Shown piece by piece: positions 8,097 through 17,540 of a DNA stretch of 64,000 nt (positions within the stretch are counted from its first letter, which is position 1; each line of letters starts with the position of its first letter). Origin of the DNA: Peribacillus simplex (GTDB taxonomy: Bacteria > Bacillota > Bacilli > Bacillales > DSM-1321); NCBI RefSeq assembly GCF_001542915.1, contig NZ_LNNH01000012.1, positions 393,582 to 457,581 of the forward strand, given 5' to 3'. Under the pieces are notes generated by a model. It made no database searches. It saw only the letters and a list, made by a program, of their open reading frames with translations, and was not told where the DNA came from. The position numbers and the translations under genes were made by a program.

Positions 8097-8861
8097 TTAA
8101 TAATAAATGGAGTCCGTGACAACCTCTGCATTAAATCGGTAAAGCTGTGATGGCCGATATGAATTGCGTTTTGTTTTCTTCTGCATGCCTTTTTCATCCA
8201 AGACTTTCTCCAAAAACGGAAGTTTAGGCGCCTTGGCATAAAAAAGCGAATCCGCGCTTATCTTCGCATCATCTCTTGCTGTCAGCAGGACCCGCTGCAA
8301 TTCAGATAGAGTAAACTCTTCTGGCAGGAACTTTTGTGCTATCGTCGTTTGCACCATTTCCTTTTTCAGTAAGTTCATTGCATCATGGATGATCGACTCA
8401 TGGTCAAATGCAAGCTCCAATTGCAAAGCTTCCTGCACCGTGAACAATTCAACCTCCGCTGCATCGTCACTCGCTTTTCTATGATGGAGAAACTCTTCCT
8501 GCACGATGGCATAAAAGGCGTTGGAAATGATCCACCCTCTCGGATCGCGTCCTGGCCGGTCATAAACACCGAAATGCTCGACATGGAATCCCGCTACACC
8601 CGTTTCTTCCTTCAATTCTCGTTTGGCGGCTTCATAGGCCGTCTCCTTGGCATTCACAAAGCCGCCAGGCAACGCCCATTTACCTCCATCAATATTCGGA
8701 TTTCCTTCTTTGTCATTTGTGGCACGTTTGATCAATAATAGCTTCAAAAACATTTCAGGTGGTGCCTTTTCAGCCGTTTTCTTGGTCGTAATCGTAAAGA
8801 TCGCAATATCCGCGGTGTATCCATCCGGAGTAATATACTTCTTTTTTTCATGCTGGTCCAT
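8097..8861 (-). CDS. Nudix hydrolase with C-terminal winged helix (NrtR-like regulator)
   Basis: Residues 10-150 form a Nudix domain with an intact Nudix box at 67-89 (Gly67, Glu73, then RELKEETGV), so catalysis is possible. The C-terminal part (FTLSELQRVLL ... YRPSQLYRF) matches the winged-helix layout of the NrtR family, repressors of NAD genes that sense ADP-ribose. It is first in an operon of NAD salvage genes, and a perfect inverted repeat covers its -10 box. An autoregulating NrtR-type repressor, possibly also an ADP-ribose or NADH pyrophosphatase, is the best reading. The ATG at 8861 is chosen over the GTG at 8873; neither has a strong ribosome site. Confidence 0.85.
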   Translation of the reverse strand: MDQHEKKKYITPDGYTADIAIFTITTKKTAEKAPPEMFLKLLLIKRATNDKEGNPNIDGGKWALPGGFVNAKETAYEAAKRELKEETGVAGFHVEHFGVYDRPGRDPRGWIISNAFYAIVQEEFLHHRKASDDAAEVELFTVQEALQLELAFDHESIIHDAMNLLKKEMVQTTIAQKFLPEEFTLSELQRVLLTARDDAKISADSLFYAKAPKLPFLEKVLDEKGMQKKTKRNSYRPSQLYRFNAEVVTDSIYY

Positions 8862-8900
8862 GGCAACTCTCACTTTCTTTCACTAAGTATGGGACTGAGG

Positions 8901-8928
8901 TAATTAGTAAATCATTAATTACTAATTA
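8901..8928. promoter_or_regulatory. perfect 10-bp inverted repeat, putative NAD-operon operator
   Basis: TAATTAGTAA (8901-8910) and TTACTAATTA (8919-8928) are exact inverse copies around an 8-bp spacer. A TATAAT -10 box for the minus-strand operon lies at 8925-8930, so a protein bound here would block RNA polymerase. The NrtR-like product of the first gene is the obvious candidate. Confidence 0.6.
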
Positions 8929-9015
8929 TAGTACTCCTTCAGCGATCATTTAGCAACTTCAAACGAAAAGAAATTTTCTTATTGTTCAAAAAATCTTTCA
9001 TTTTGGCTTTAACCC

Positions 9016-9059
9016 ACAAAAAAAAGCCCGATCATGATGATGACCGGACTTTTTTTGTG
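9016..9059. terminator. bidirectional terminator after yngE
   Basis: An A-rich left side with AAGCCCGATCATGA pairs with the GACCGGACTT region, ending in TTTTTTT, between yngE and the NAD-operon promoter. Confidence 0.75.
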
Positions 9060-9064
9060 CCTAT

Positions 9065-10594
9065 TTAGACGGGATAGACTCCGTGCTTGCGCGCCGTAAA
9101 CGTCAATTGTTTGCTTCCATACGCCTCAAACCGGACACTCAACTCCGCTCGCAGGTCATTGGGCTGGATGATGCCGTCAACGATCATCTCGGATGCTAAA
9201 CGATAAATATCAATGTCTTCATTATATTCAGTTCGCTTCTGGGCGATGAAGGCGGGCCTTTCTTCCGCTTCCATTGCATTGATTTTATTGGCATAAACGG
9301 CATTGACTGCAGCTTCCGCCCCCATGACGGCGATCAGCGCCGTTGGCAGGGCCAGAACGCAATCCGGTTCAAAAGCGGGGCCGGCCATCGCATATAGCCC
9401 GGCGCCATAAGCCTTACGGACAATGACAGAAATCTTAGGCACCGTGGCCTCACTCATGGCCGATATCATTTTCGCACCATGGCGAATGATGCCTGCCTGC
9501 TCGACCTTCGTCCCAATCATGAATCCAGGAATATCCACAAGGAACAATAGCGGTATATGGAAGGCATCACATAAATTGATGAATTTCGCTGCCTTGTCTG
9601 CTGAATCATGAAACAATACCCCGCCTTTGACACGCGGCTGATTGGCAATGATCCCAATGGACTTCCCATTCAGCCTGGCGAGCCCGGTAATTAATTCGGG
9701 GGCGAAAAGCTTCTTGATTTCACAAAACGACTCCTTGTCTATGACCCGGTCGATCAAATCATACATATTGAAGGGGGCGTTCTGATTTTTCGGAATCAAT
9801 TCCTCCAACGTCTTGTCAAATTGCTCTGGAAGTTCAGGTTTCACAGGTGCAGGCTTTTCCTGATAATTTCCTGGAAAATAGCTTAAGTATTTGCGGGCAA
9901 ACGCGATCGACTCTTCTTCCGATTTCACCAGCACATCTCCGCATCCTGAAACGGAGCAATGCATTTTAGCCCCGCCCATCTCCTCTTCGGTCACCTTTTC
10001 GCCAATGACCATTTCCGCCATTCTCGGTGAACCTAAATACATCGAAGCATTCCCCTCGACCATCACGACAATATCACAAAAAGCTGGGATATATGCCCCT
10101 CCTGCAGCTGAAGGACCGAACAATAGACAGATTTGCGGAACTTTTCCGGATAACTTCACTTGGTTATAAAAAATGCGTCCTGCACCGCGGCGTCCCGGAA
10201 ACATTTCCACTTGATCGGTAATCCTTGCTCCTGCAGAGTCGACCAAGTATAGTAGCGGCAGCAGCAGTTTTTCTGCGGTTTCTTGGATGCGGATGATTTT
10301 CTCGACAGTCCTTGCTCCCCAAGAGCCGGCTTTAACGGTCGAATCATTGGCCATGACACAAACCCTCTGACCATTTATTTTTCCGATTCCTGTAACGACC
10401 CCATCCGCCGGAAGGCCATCATTGGCACAATTGGCAAAGAAGGCGTCCTCTATTTCAACCCCTTCATCAAATAAGAGCTCCAGACGTTCACGTACGAAAA
10501 GCTTTCCTTTTTCAGCATTTTTTTGGTGATATTTTTCTAAACCGCCTTTTTTGATCGTTTCTACCGTTTCCGTTAATTTATCAGTCGTCACCAT
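9065..10594 (-). CDS. yngE: acyl-CoA carboxylase carboxyltransferase subunit (methylcrotonyl-CoA carboxylase type)
   Basis: YngE moves the carboxyl group from biotin to the acyl-CoA. The 509-residue protein has both crotonase-like halves of the family, with GPSAAGGAYIPAFCD and the RKAYGAGLYAM-type oxyanion loops. GGAGG 7 nt upstream selects the ATG at 10594; the frame extends nine codons further into yngF. With the biotin carboxylase YngH and carrier YngHB encoded upstream, it would form a methylcrotonyl-CoA carboxylase in leucine breakdown. Propionyl- or geranyl-CoA cannot be excluded from sequence alone. It is the last gene of the operon. Confidence 0.92.
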   Translation of the reverse strand: MVTTDKLTETVETIKKGGLEKYHQKNAEKGKLFVRERLELLFDEGVEIEDAFFANCANDGLPADGVVTGIGKINGQRVCVMANDSTVKAGSWGARTVEKIIRIQETAEKLLLPLLYLVDSAGARITDQVEMFPGRRGAGRIFYNQVKLSGKVPQICLLFGPSAAGGAYIPAFCDIVVMVEGNASMYLGSPRMAEMVIGEKVTEEEMGGAKMHCSVSGCGDVLVKSEEESIAFARKYLSYFPGNYQEKPAPVKPELPEQFDKTLEELIPKNQNAPFNMYDLIDRVIDKESFCEIKKLFAPELITGLARLNGKSIGIIANQPRVKGGVLFHDSADKAAKFINLCDAFHIPLLFLVDIPGFMIGTKVEQAGIIRHGAKMISAMSEATVPKISVIVRKAYGAGLYAMAGPAFEPDCVLALPTALIAVMGAEAAVNAVYANKINAMEAEERPAFIAQKRTEYNEDIDIYRLASEMIVDGIIQPNDLRAELSVRFEAYGSKQLTFTARKHGVYPV

Positions 10595-10617
10595 CGATTT
10601 TCCTCCTTCATTCGAGC

Positions 10618-11400
10618 TCACTGCCCCATAAATACCGGTTTGCGTTTTTCCTTGAATGCTGCCAGGCCCTCCAGTCGGTCACGGCTTTTTAGAGTTGTCT
10701 GATAGCAGTCTTTTTCAATTTGCAGTCCGTTTTCGAGGGTTGTATCCACCCCTTGATTCATCGCCGCTTTTGCCGCCCTGAGCGCTAATGGAGCGTTGCG
10801 GGCAATTTCGGCTGCCAGCTTTTTCGCTTCATCCATCAATTGTTGGGCAGGATATAGATGACTGATGATTTTCAGTTCATGTGCCGTTTTTGCATCAAGA
10901 CGCTTTGCCGTATATATAAGCTCTTTTGCCGTCGCCATTCCGACTATTCGGGGCAGGCGCTGAGTACCGCCTCCCCCAGGAATGATACCTAATGACGTTT
11001 CCGTCAGTCCCATCTTTGCCGTTTCCGAGGCAAGGCGTATGTCACAAGCCAGCGCAAGCTCCAAACCGCCGCCAAAGGCCGAGCCGTTAATGGCAGCAAG
11101 GACCGGGACTGGCAGGTTCTCCAAGGCTGTGATCGTATCGCCGATCAGCTTCACCGTCTCCTTGACTTCATCCTCATTCATCCCTGCCCGTTCCTTTAGA
11201 TCCGCACCTGCACAAAATGCCTTTTCACCGGATCCGGTTACTATGACTGCTCGTAAATCGGCTGCCGATTTCAATTCATTCAGGCCCTCAAGTAGATTAT
11301 GAAGCAATTCCGTCGATAAAGCATTGGCAGCATCAGGCCGATTTAATGTGACGATGGCGATACCCTTATCATCACGGCTTATGTCAATCAACGAAGTCAT
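10618..11400 (-). CDS. yngF: enoyl-CoA hydratase / methylglutaconyl-CoA hydratase
   Basis: This 260-residue crotonase-fold enzyme has the two oxyanion-hole loops (AFCAGADLKE and INGSAFGGGLELALACDIR) and the GIIPGGGGTQRLPR motif carrying one of the catalytic glutamate positions. In the leucine route it would hydrate 3-methylglutaconyl-CoA to HMG-CoA, between the carboxylase and the HMG-CoA lyase. GGAGGG precedes the ATG, and yngG ends 19 bp upstream. Confidence 0.92.
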   Translation of the reverse strand: MTSLIDISRDDKGIAIVTLNRPDAANALSTELLHNLLEGLNELKSAADLRAVIVTGSGEKAFCAGADLKERAGMNEDEVKETVKLIGDTITALENLPVPVLAAINGSAFGGGLELALACDIRLASETAKMGLTETSLGIIPGGGGTQRLPRIVGMATAKELIYTAKRLDAKTAHELKIISHLYPAQQLMDEAKKLAAEIARNAPLALRAAKAAMNQGVDTTLENGLQIEKDCYQTTLKSRDRLEGLAAFKEKRKPVFMGQ

Positions 11401-11419
11401 CCGTTACCCTCCTATCGTC

Positions 11420-12319
11420 TTATTGCGCGTTATATACAGCCATCTGATGGCTAGGCAAAGGTTTCTCCAAACAGCTTTGCATCATCGAGGCTGCCTTGAT
11501 TAGTTTTTCTTGATTGATTCCTGTTTGGATCCCCATATTATGTAGCATATGGACCAGGTCATCCGTAGCAACATTGCCGCTCGCACCTGGTGCATATGGA
11601 CAGCCGCCCAAACCACCGAGTGAAGAATCGAAGGTGTCGACTCCATACTGCAGCGCTTGGAGGACATTGGCCAATGCCATGCCCCTTGTATCATGGAAAT
11701 GAAGGGCAATTCGGCTGAGATCATATCTTTTCACGGCATTTTCAAGGAACGAGGCAACCTGTCTTGGCGAGGCAACCCCTATCGTATCTCCCAGTGACAC
11801 TTCACTGATTCCGTAGTCAAACAATTGGTCACACACCCGGAAGACTTGTTCCATTGATACCTCCCCTTCATATGGACAGCCGAAAACGGTTGACACATAC
11901 CCCCTGACCGTTTTTCCGCTATTTGCTGCTCCATCGATGACCTTCTTCAATATTGGAAGGGTATCGGAAATCGATTTATTGATGTTTTTAAGATTATGGG
12001 TTTCACTTGATGACATGAAAACTGAAATTTCATCAATTTCCCCCTCAAGCGCCGCCTCAAGCCCCCTTTCATTCGGGACGAGTGCGGCATAGGTGATATC
12101 AGGATTTCGCTTTATACCCTTTGCCACCTGGACGGCATCGCTCAATTGGGGAATCCACTTCGGGTGTACAAAGGATGTCACTTCTATATAAGAAAGACCT
12201 GTCTCAGAGAGCTGATCGATCCAATCAATTTTGTTTTGCGTTGGTATGATGACTTGTTCATTTTGCAGACCGTCCCGCGGACCGACTTCCTTAATCGTCA
12301 CTTTTTCAGGCCAATTCAT
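11420..12319 (-). CDS. yngG: hydroxymethylglutaryl-CoA lyase
   Basis: The enzyme splits HMG-CoA into acetoacetate and acetyl-CoA. The 299-residue TIM-barrel protein starts with KEVGPRDGLQNE and carries the catalytic loop GGLGGCPYAPGASGN, whose Cys is essential in the family, plus HFHDTRGMA for the metal. AAGGAGGAA precedes the ATG. It is the step after yngF in leucine degradation. Confidence 0.95.
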   Translation of the reverse strand: MNWPEKVTIKEVGPRDGLQNEQVIIPTQNKIDWIDQLSETGLSYIEVTSFVHPKWIPQLSDAVQVAKGIKRNPDITYAALVPNERGLEAALEGEIDEISVFMSSSETHNLKNINKSISDTLPILKKVIDGAANSGKTVRGYVSTVFGCPYEGEVSMEQVFRVCDQLFDYGISEVSLGDTIGVASPRQVASFLENAVKRYDLSRIALHFHDTRGMALANVLQALQYGVDTFDSSLGGLGGCPYAPGASGNVATDDLVHMLHNMGIQTGINQEKLIKAASMMQSCLEKPLPSHQMAVYNAQ

Positions 12320-12331
12320 TTTATTCCTCCT

Positions 12332-12544
12332 TTATTCGATGACGGCCAATACGTCACCCTCATTGACGAAATCCCCCTCATTCACTTTAAGTTCTTTAAT
12401 GGTGCCCGCTCCCTCTGCCGCAATCGGGATTTCCATTTTCATTGATTCCAAAATGACGATATCCTCCCCGTCCGTTACACTTTGCCCCTCATTCGCTACG
12501 ATTTTCCATACGCTTCCTGCCATGCTCGCTTTTAATTCTGCCAT
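12332..12544 (-). CDS. yngHB: biotin carboxyl carrier protein
   Basis: This 70-residue biotinyl domain stands alone as a protein. The biotin attachment motif ESMKME places the modified lysine at residue 36. It carries carboxybiotin between YngH and YngE. AGGAGG precedes the ATG. B. subtilis has the same separate small gene in this operon. Confidence 0.94.
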   Translation of the reverse strand: MAELKASMAGSVWKIVANEGQSVTDGEDIVILESMKMEIPIAAEGAGTIKELKVNEGDFVNEGDVLAVIE

Positions 12545-12584
12545 CCTTCATTCCTCCTGATCATATATGTTTTTATGTCACGTT

Positions 12585-13937
12585 TTATACGGTTAGTTTT
12601 TTAATATATTTATCTATGAAATCGGTAGTCGTATCTCCTTTGGCAAAAGCGTCATGAGAGATGATTTGCAAAAGCAAGGGAAGGTTCGATTTAATGCCTT
12701 CTATTTTATAAGTATCCAATGCTTCTCTTAACCTCTCGATGGCTTTATCCCTCGAATCACCGCTCACGACCAATTTGGCAATCATCGGGTCATAAAAATG
12801 CGACACGACGGAGGTGCCGTGAACCGCCATTTCATGACGGATTCCATCGCCTTCAGGAAGGTTCAGGCTTGTAATCGTCCCTGGTGCCGGATAAAATGTT
12901 TTCGGATCTTCGGCATATATGCGCACTTCAATGGAATGTCCATGCTTTTTAATGTCAGCTTGCGTGAAATCCAGTTTTTTGCCGGATGCAATGTTAATTT
13001 GCTGTTCAACCAAATCCAATCCGGTAATTTCTTCCGTGACAGGATGCTCAACCTGAAGGCGCGTATTCATTTCTAGAAAATAGAAATTTTTATCTCCATC
13101 AACCAAAAATTCAAGCGTGCCTGCATTGCTATAGCCGATCGACTTTACCGCCTTAACGGCAGCCAACCCCATTTTATTCCTTGTCTCTTCGTCCAGGAAA
13201 GATGAAGGTGCCTCCTCCACGACCTTTTGGTGGCGCCTTTGAACGGAACATTCCCTTTCCCACAAGTAAACGGCATTGCCAAAAGTATCCGCCAAAACTT
13301 GAATTTCGATATGACGCGGCTTTTCAATTAATTTTTCAATGAACATATCTCCATTGCCAAAAAACAATTGGGCACGTTTTTGATTTCCTTCAAATGCTTT
13401 CGAAAGCTCATCTTCATTGGAAACGGCCTGCATGCCGATCCCTCCGCCACCCGCTGCCGCCTTCAGCATGACGGGATAACCAATCCTTTCGGCAACGGCT
13501 GCCGCTTCAGCAGCATCGATCAATGGTCGGGAAAAACCCGGAACCAACGGAAGACCCGCTTGCTCCATCTTTTTCCGAGCCTCTACTTTATTACCCATTT
13601 GCTGGATCACTTCCGGTTTCGGACCAATGAATTGTAAACCAGCTTCTTCACATGAACGCGCGAAATCTGCATTTTCACTCAAAAATCCATATCCCGGATG
13701 AATCGCATCCACTCCGGTATTTTTAGCGATTTCCAAAATCTTGTTGACGTTTAAATAGCTTTCCTGAACTCTCGAGCCGCCCAATGAATGAGATTCATCC
13801 GCTAAGCCTACAAATGGCGCATCGGCATCAGCTTCCGAATGGACCGCAACCGTGCTTATGCCCATTTTCTTGCATGTACGAATAATGCGTGATGCAATTT
13901 CCCCTCTGTTTGCGATAAGAATTTTTCCGATCATCAT
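12585..13937 (-). CDS. yngH: biotin carboxylase subunit
   Basis: The ATP-grasp enzyme carboxylates the biotin on YngHB using bicarbonate and ATP. Its 450 residues include the N-terminal KILIANRGEIA, the glycine-rich AAAGGGGIGM ATP loop, the RRHQKVVEEAPS motif and the EMNTRLQVEHPVTE catalytic segment. Size and layout match single biotin carboxylase subunits (AccC type). AAGGAG precedes a double ATG. The neighbouring acyl-CoA genes argue for a methylcrotonyl-CoA rather than acetyl-CoA complex. Confidence 0.94.
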   Translation of the reverse strand: MMIGKILIANRGEIASRIIRTCKKMGISTVAVHSEADADAPFVGLADESHSLGGSRVQESYLNVNKILEIAKNTGVDAIHPGYGFLSENADFARSCEEAGLQFIGPKPEVIQQMGNKVEARKKMEQAGLPLVPGFSRPLIDAAEAAAVAERIGYPVMLKAAAGGGGIGMQAVSNEDELSKAFEGNQKRAQLFFGNGDMFIEKLIEKPRHIEIQVLADTFGNAVYLWERECSVQRRHQKVVEEAPSSFLDEETRNKMGLAAVKAVKSIGYSNAGTLEFLVDGDKNFYFLEMNTRLQVEHPVTEEITGLDLVEQQINIASGKKLDFTQADIKKHGHSIEVRIYAEDPKTFYPAPGTITSLNLPEGDGIRHEMAVHGTSVVSHFYDPMIAKLVVSGDSRDKAIERLREALDTYKIEGIKSNLPLLLQIISHDAFAKGDTTTDFIDKYIKKLTV

Positions 13938-13946
13938 ATCATCTCC

Positions 13947-15593
13947 TTAATTAGTGCGTCCCGTTAGCAGGTCAAGCGTTTGTTGACGCAGCCTATACTT
14001 TTGAATTTTTCCTGATGCGGTCATTGGATAAGCTTCCGTGAAATGGATGTGCCGCGGAATTTTATGAAACGATATTTTCCCTTTGCAATAATCTGCCACT
14101 TCCTGCTCCGTCAAAGTTTCCCCCGGCTTCAAGATGATCCATGCCGCCACTTCTTCCCCATACTTTTGATCAGGGACGCCAAGCACCTGGACATCGACTA
14201 TGGCAGGATGCTGATAGAGGAATTCCTCTATTTCACGCGGATATATATTTTCACCGCCGCGAATGATCATGTCTTTCAGCCTGCCTGTTATTTTGCAGTA
14301 GCCATTTTCATCCATGACCGCTAAATCTCCCGTATGAAGCCAGCCTTCCCCGTCTATTGCGAGCTCCGTAGCTTCAGGGTTGTTATAATATCCCTTCATT
14401 ACATGATATCCCCTTGAACAAAGTTCCCCTTGCATACCCGATTGGACCTCTTCTCCTGTGGCCGGATCGACAATCTTGACTTCCACTTTCGGCAGGGCCC
14501 TTCCCACTGAAGAAACACGAAGTTCAATCGGGTCATCCGTTCTGGTCATGGTAATCCCAGGAGACGATTCCGTTTGCCCGTAAGTGATCGTAATTTCGGA
14601 AATCCCCATCTTGTTGACCACGCTTTTCATGACCTCGATCGGACAGGTCGAGCCTGCCATGATACCAGTACGTAAAGAACGTAAATTGTATTGGTCGAAG
14701 TCATCAAGATTAAGTTCCGATATGAACATGGTCGGAACGCCGTGAAGCCCCGTGCATTTTTCTGCCTCCACCGTCTGGAGGACCGTTCGGGGATTGAATT
14801 CCACAAGAGGAACCATCGTCGCCCCAACAGAAACGGAAGCCATCGAGCCGAGGGAACAGCCGAAACAATGAAACAGCGGGACAGGGATGCAAAGCCTGTC
14901 ATCCTTTGTAAGCTTCATGCATGCAGCGACATTCAATCCATTGTTGACCAGGTTTGAATGCGTTAACATCACGCCTTTTGGAAATCCTGTCGTCCCTGAT
15001 GTGTATTGCATATTGATAACATCATCGGGAGTCAATTCCCCCATCCTTCCGTCAAGGGACTCCTCCGAAATGGAGCGGCTTCCGTCCATGACTTCATCCC
15101 ATGAAAATGTGCCCGGGTACCGTGTTTCCCCTAGAACGATGATGTTTTTCAATTTTGGCAGTTTCTTAGACTGCAACTTTCCTGGTTTTGCAGTTTTCAA
15201 TTCAGGTACAATTTCATAAAGCGTATCCATATACGAATGGTCCTTGTACTGCTCCATCAGGATCATCGTCGTCGAATCAGATTGCTTGAGCAGATACTCC
15301 AGTTCACTCGTACGGTAATTCGTATTGACCGTAACCAATACCCCGCCCATTTTCGCTGTGGAAAATTGAGAAATGAGCCATTCCGGCTTGTTGGTCGCCC
15401 AGATGGCGATATGCTCCCCTTTTTTAATATCGAGTGACATAAACCCCCTGGCTGCCTTCCTGCAAATTTTTTCAAATTCGCTGTACGTATGGCGAAAGCC
15501 TAGTTCATGGTACACCACCGCTTCATTCTCACCATATCGCCCTGCGGTCATTTCAAGCAGTTTTCCGATCGTAACATCTAGCAAATCAGACAT
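13947..15593 (-). CDS. yngI: AMP-binding acyl-CoA synthetase
   Basis: This ANL-family ligase activates a carboxylic acid to its CoA thioester through an acyl-AMP. The AMP loop MQYTSGTTGFPKGV, the GWLHTGDLAVMDENGY motif and the GRLKDMIIRGGENIYPRE hinge are intact, and the C-terminal lysine lies in TASGKIQKYRLR. The frame is open about 30 codons further upstream, but AGGAGG six bases before the second of two ATGs fixes the start and gives 548 residues, the length of B. subtilis YngI. In this operon acetoacetate or a branched short acid is the likely substrate. Confidence 0.92.
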   Translation of the reverse strand: MSDLLDVTIGKLLEMTAGRYGENEAVVYHELGFRHTYSEFEKICRKAARGFMSLDIKKGEHIAIWATNKPEWLISQFSTAKMGGVLVTVNTNYRTSELEYLLKQSDSTTMILMEQYKDHSYMDTLYEIVPELKTAKPGKLQSKKLPKLKNIIVLGETRYPGTFSWDEVMDGSRSISEESLDGRMGELTPDDVINMQYTSGTTGFPKGVMLTHSNLVNNGLNVAACMKLTKDDRLCIPVPLFHCFGCSLGSMASVSVGATMVPLVEFNPRTVLQTVEAEKCTGLHGVPTMFISELNLDDFDQYNLRSLRTGIMAGSTCPIEVMKSVVNKMGISEITITYGQTESSPGITMTRTDDPIELRVSSVGRALPKVEVKIVDPATGEEVQSGMQGELCSRGYHVMKGYYNNPEATELAIDGEGWLHTGDLAVMDENGYCKITGRLKDMIIRGGENIYPREIEEFLYQHPAIVDVQVLGVPDQKYGEEVAAWIILKPGETLTEQEVADYCKGKISFHKIPRHIHFTEAYPMTASGKIQKYRLRQQTLDLLTGRTN

Positions 15594-15706
15594 CATATTC
15601 CTCCTATCGAATAAAGGTAAGAATGAACGCTCTTTGCTGTATAGATAATATCTGCCATCACCCAAAATGAATCCAACCATCATGGTTCATCTGCGTCACT
15701 TACATA

Positions 15707-16849
15707 TCAGCACCCTAATTGCCTGGCGATCACGATTCTTTGAATTTCAGATGTGCCCTCACCGATTTCCAACAGCTTGGCATCCCTTAAATAACGTTCC
15801 ACTTCGTACTCCCTCATATAACCTGAACCGCCATGGATTTGAATCGCTTGATTACTGGCCCTGAATGCGGTTTCACTTGCAAACAGCTTGGCGTAGGCCG
15901 CTTCCTTTGCAAACGGTTTTTTCATGTCTTTTAACCAAGCTGCCTTATGGACCATATTCCTTGCCAATTCAATTTCCATGGCCATGTCTGCAAGCTTGAA
16001 CTGAATCGCCTGGAAACTTGAAATCGATTTCCCGAATTGAATGCGCTCCTTTGAAAAAGCCAAAGCCTTATCGAAGGCTGCCTGGGCAATGCCCACTGCC
16101 AAAGCTGCAATCGAAATCCTTCCGCCATCCAGCGTGAATAAAAACTGTTTGAACCCTTTCTCTGGATCACCCAATAAGTTCTTCTTCGGAACGCGGACAT
16201 TATCAAGGATGATTTCACATGTATTGGAAGCACGGACACCCATTTTTTCATAATTGCTATTAATCGTAAGCCCTTTCGTATCGGTTGGCACGATGAATGC
16301 CGAGATGATGTTCTTGCCCCTTGCATCCTTGCCCGATACTGCAGTAACGGTGATGGTTCTTGAATAGCTGGCATTTGTGATCCACGTTTTCTCACCATTT
16401 ATTACATATTCATCACCATCCAATTTGGCAGTCGTTCTCGTACCGCCTGCATCGGAGCCTGCATTCGGCTCTGTCAATCCAAAGGCTGCCAGAGTCTCGC
16501 CGGTCGTGATTGGAACGAGATATTTTTGCTTCTGTTCCTCGGTACCGAAATAATAAAGCGGACTTGCTCCGAGTGAAACGGCAGCTGCATAGCTTAATCC
16601 GGTTCCACCGCAAGCCTTGCCGATTTCTTCAACTGCGATGGCATAGGAAATCGTATCGCCGCCCGAACCGCCATATTCTTCAGGAAAAGGAATGCCTAGT
16701 AACCCGAGTTTACCCATTTTTTTGAAAACATCCTCTGCGAACATTGACTTGGCGTCCAATTCAATGGCAATTGGCTTGATTTCCTTTTCGGCAAATTCCC
16801 GAACCATTTCCTTAATCATTTGCTGCTCTTTCGTAAGTGAGAAATCCAT
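15707..16849 (-). CDS. yngJ: acyl-CoA dehydrogenase (isovaleryl-CoA type)
   Basis: This FAD enzyme makes the alpha,beta-double bond in acyl-CoA. The 380-residue protein has the family signatures [14 protein letters not shown] (FAD and substrate loop), NAS-type linker, [19 protein letters not shown] and the C-terminal [13 protein letters not shown] with the usual catalytic-loop glutamate. As first gene of the leucine operon it probably acts on isovaleryl-CoA and passes electrons to ETF, which is not encoded here. GGGGAAG precedes the ATG. An 18-bp palindrome sits in its promoter. Confidence 0.93.
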   Translation of the reverse strand: MDFSLTKEQQMIKEMVREFAEKEIKPIAIELDAKSMFAEDVFKKMGKLGLLGIPFPEEYGGSGGDTISYAIAVEEIGKACGGTGLSYAAAVSLGASPLYYFGTEEQKQKYLVPITTGETLAAFGLTEPNAGSDAGGTRTTAKLDGDEYVINGEKTWITNASYSRTITVTAVSGKDARGKNIISAFIVPTDTKGLTINSNYEKMGVRASNTCEIILDNVRVPKKNLLGDPEKGFKQFLFTLDGGRISIAALAVGIAQAAFDKALAFSKERIQFGKSISSFQAIQFKLADMAMEIELARNMVHKAAWLKDMKKPFAKEAAYAKLFASETAFRASNQAIQIHGGSGYMREYEVERYLRDAKLLEIGEGTSEIQRIVIARQLGC

Positions 16850-16867
16850 TTGTCACTTCCCCTTCCT

Positions 16868-16896
16868 ATTTAAGACCGACTAGTTGGTCTGTGCAA
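16868..16896 (-). promoter_or_regulatory. yngJ promoter with operator palindrome filling the spacer
   Basis: Read on the minus strand, TTGCAC (16896-16891) and TTAAAT (16873-16868) lie 17 bp apart. The near-perfect 18-bp palindrome AGACCGACTAGTTGGTCT (16873-16890, one mismatched pair) covers the spacer. This is a typical position for a TetR-family operator, and a TetR gene lies just upstream. The leader to the ATG would be short. Confidence 0.6.
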
Positions 16897-16967
16897 ATCA
16901 CCTTTTCGCTTTATTCCATAATCTATGCGATATGGGGTAAAGATGGCTGGGAGCTTTCCTTTTCCAT

Positions 16968-17540
16968 TTACTTATCCGTCAATAATGCATGAAGGATTAA
17001 ATCGATATATATCTCTCCGATTTCATCGATCGTTTTTCCGCCGTCCCTTTTGTACCATTTGTAGGACCAGTTAACCATCCCCAGGATCGACATACCGGTG
17101 ATTTCTACCGGCAATTCGCTGCGGAACACGCCTTTTTCAATTCCTTCCTCGATGACGGAAAATATAATTTCTTTATACATCTTTCGCTTTTTCATAATGG
17201 CTTCCACATATGGCGGTTTTAAGTAAATGCTTTCTTGATAGAATACTGAAATGTGCGGTTGATACAGGTCAAACACTTTTACGAATGATTGAATGATCTT
17301 TTTCATTTTTTCGGCTGGATGTGTACTTGCTGATATGGCTTCCTGTGCATTTGTTAATACATATGAAATAAAATAATCATGAATGACAAATAAAAGCTCA
17401 TCTTTGGAAGAGAAATGGTGATAAAAACCACCCTTGCTTGTTCCGCATGCCTTAACGATTTCGTTAACGGAGACACCATGGTAGCCATGCTGTTCGAAGA
17501 GAGTCAACGATTTTTCTATTATTTTTTCCTTTAACTCCGT
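16968..17540 (-). CDS. TetR family repressor with no normal start codon
   Basis: An N-terminal TetR helix-turn-helix is clear (SVNEIVKACGTSKGGFYHHFSSKDELL), followed by an all-helical ligand domain. The only standard in-frame start is a TTG at 17507 with no ribosome site, and using it would delete the first helix (ELKEKIIEKS). GGAGGTG at 17554-17548 is spaced seven bases from an in-frame ACG at 17540, where an ATG would be expected. I annotate from that codon; it may be a true ACG start or a mutated ATG. Its likely target is the palindrome before yngJ, giving control of acyl-CoA degradation. Confidence 0.75.
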   Translation of the reverse strand, partial: TELKEKIIEKSLTLFEQHGYHGVSVNEIVKACGTSKGGFYHHFSSKDELLFVIHDYFISYVLTNAQEAISASTHPAEKMKKIIQSFVKVFDLYQPHISVFYQESIYLKPPYVEAIMKKRKMYKEIIFSVIEEGIEKGVFRSELPVEITGMSILGMVNWSYKWYKRDGGKTIDEIGEIYIDLILHALLTDK

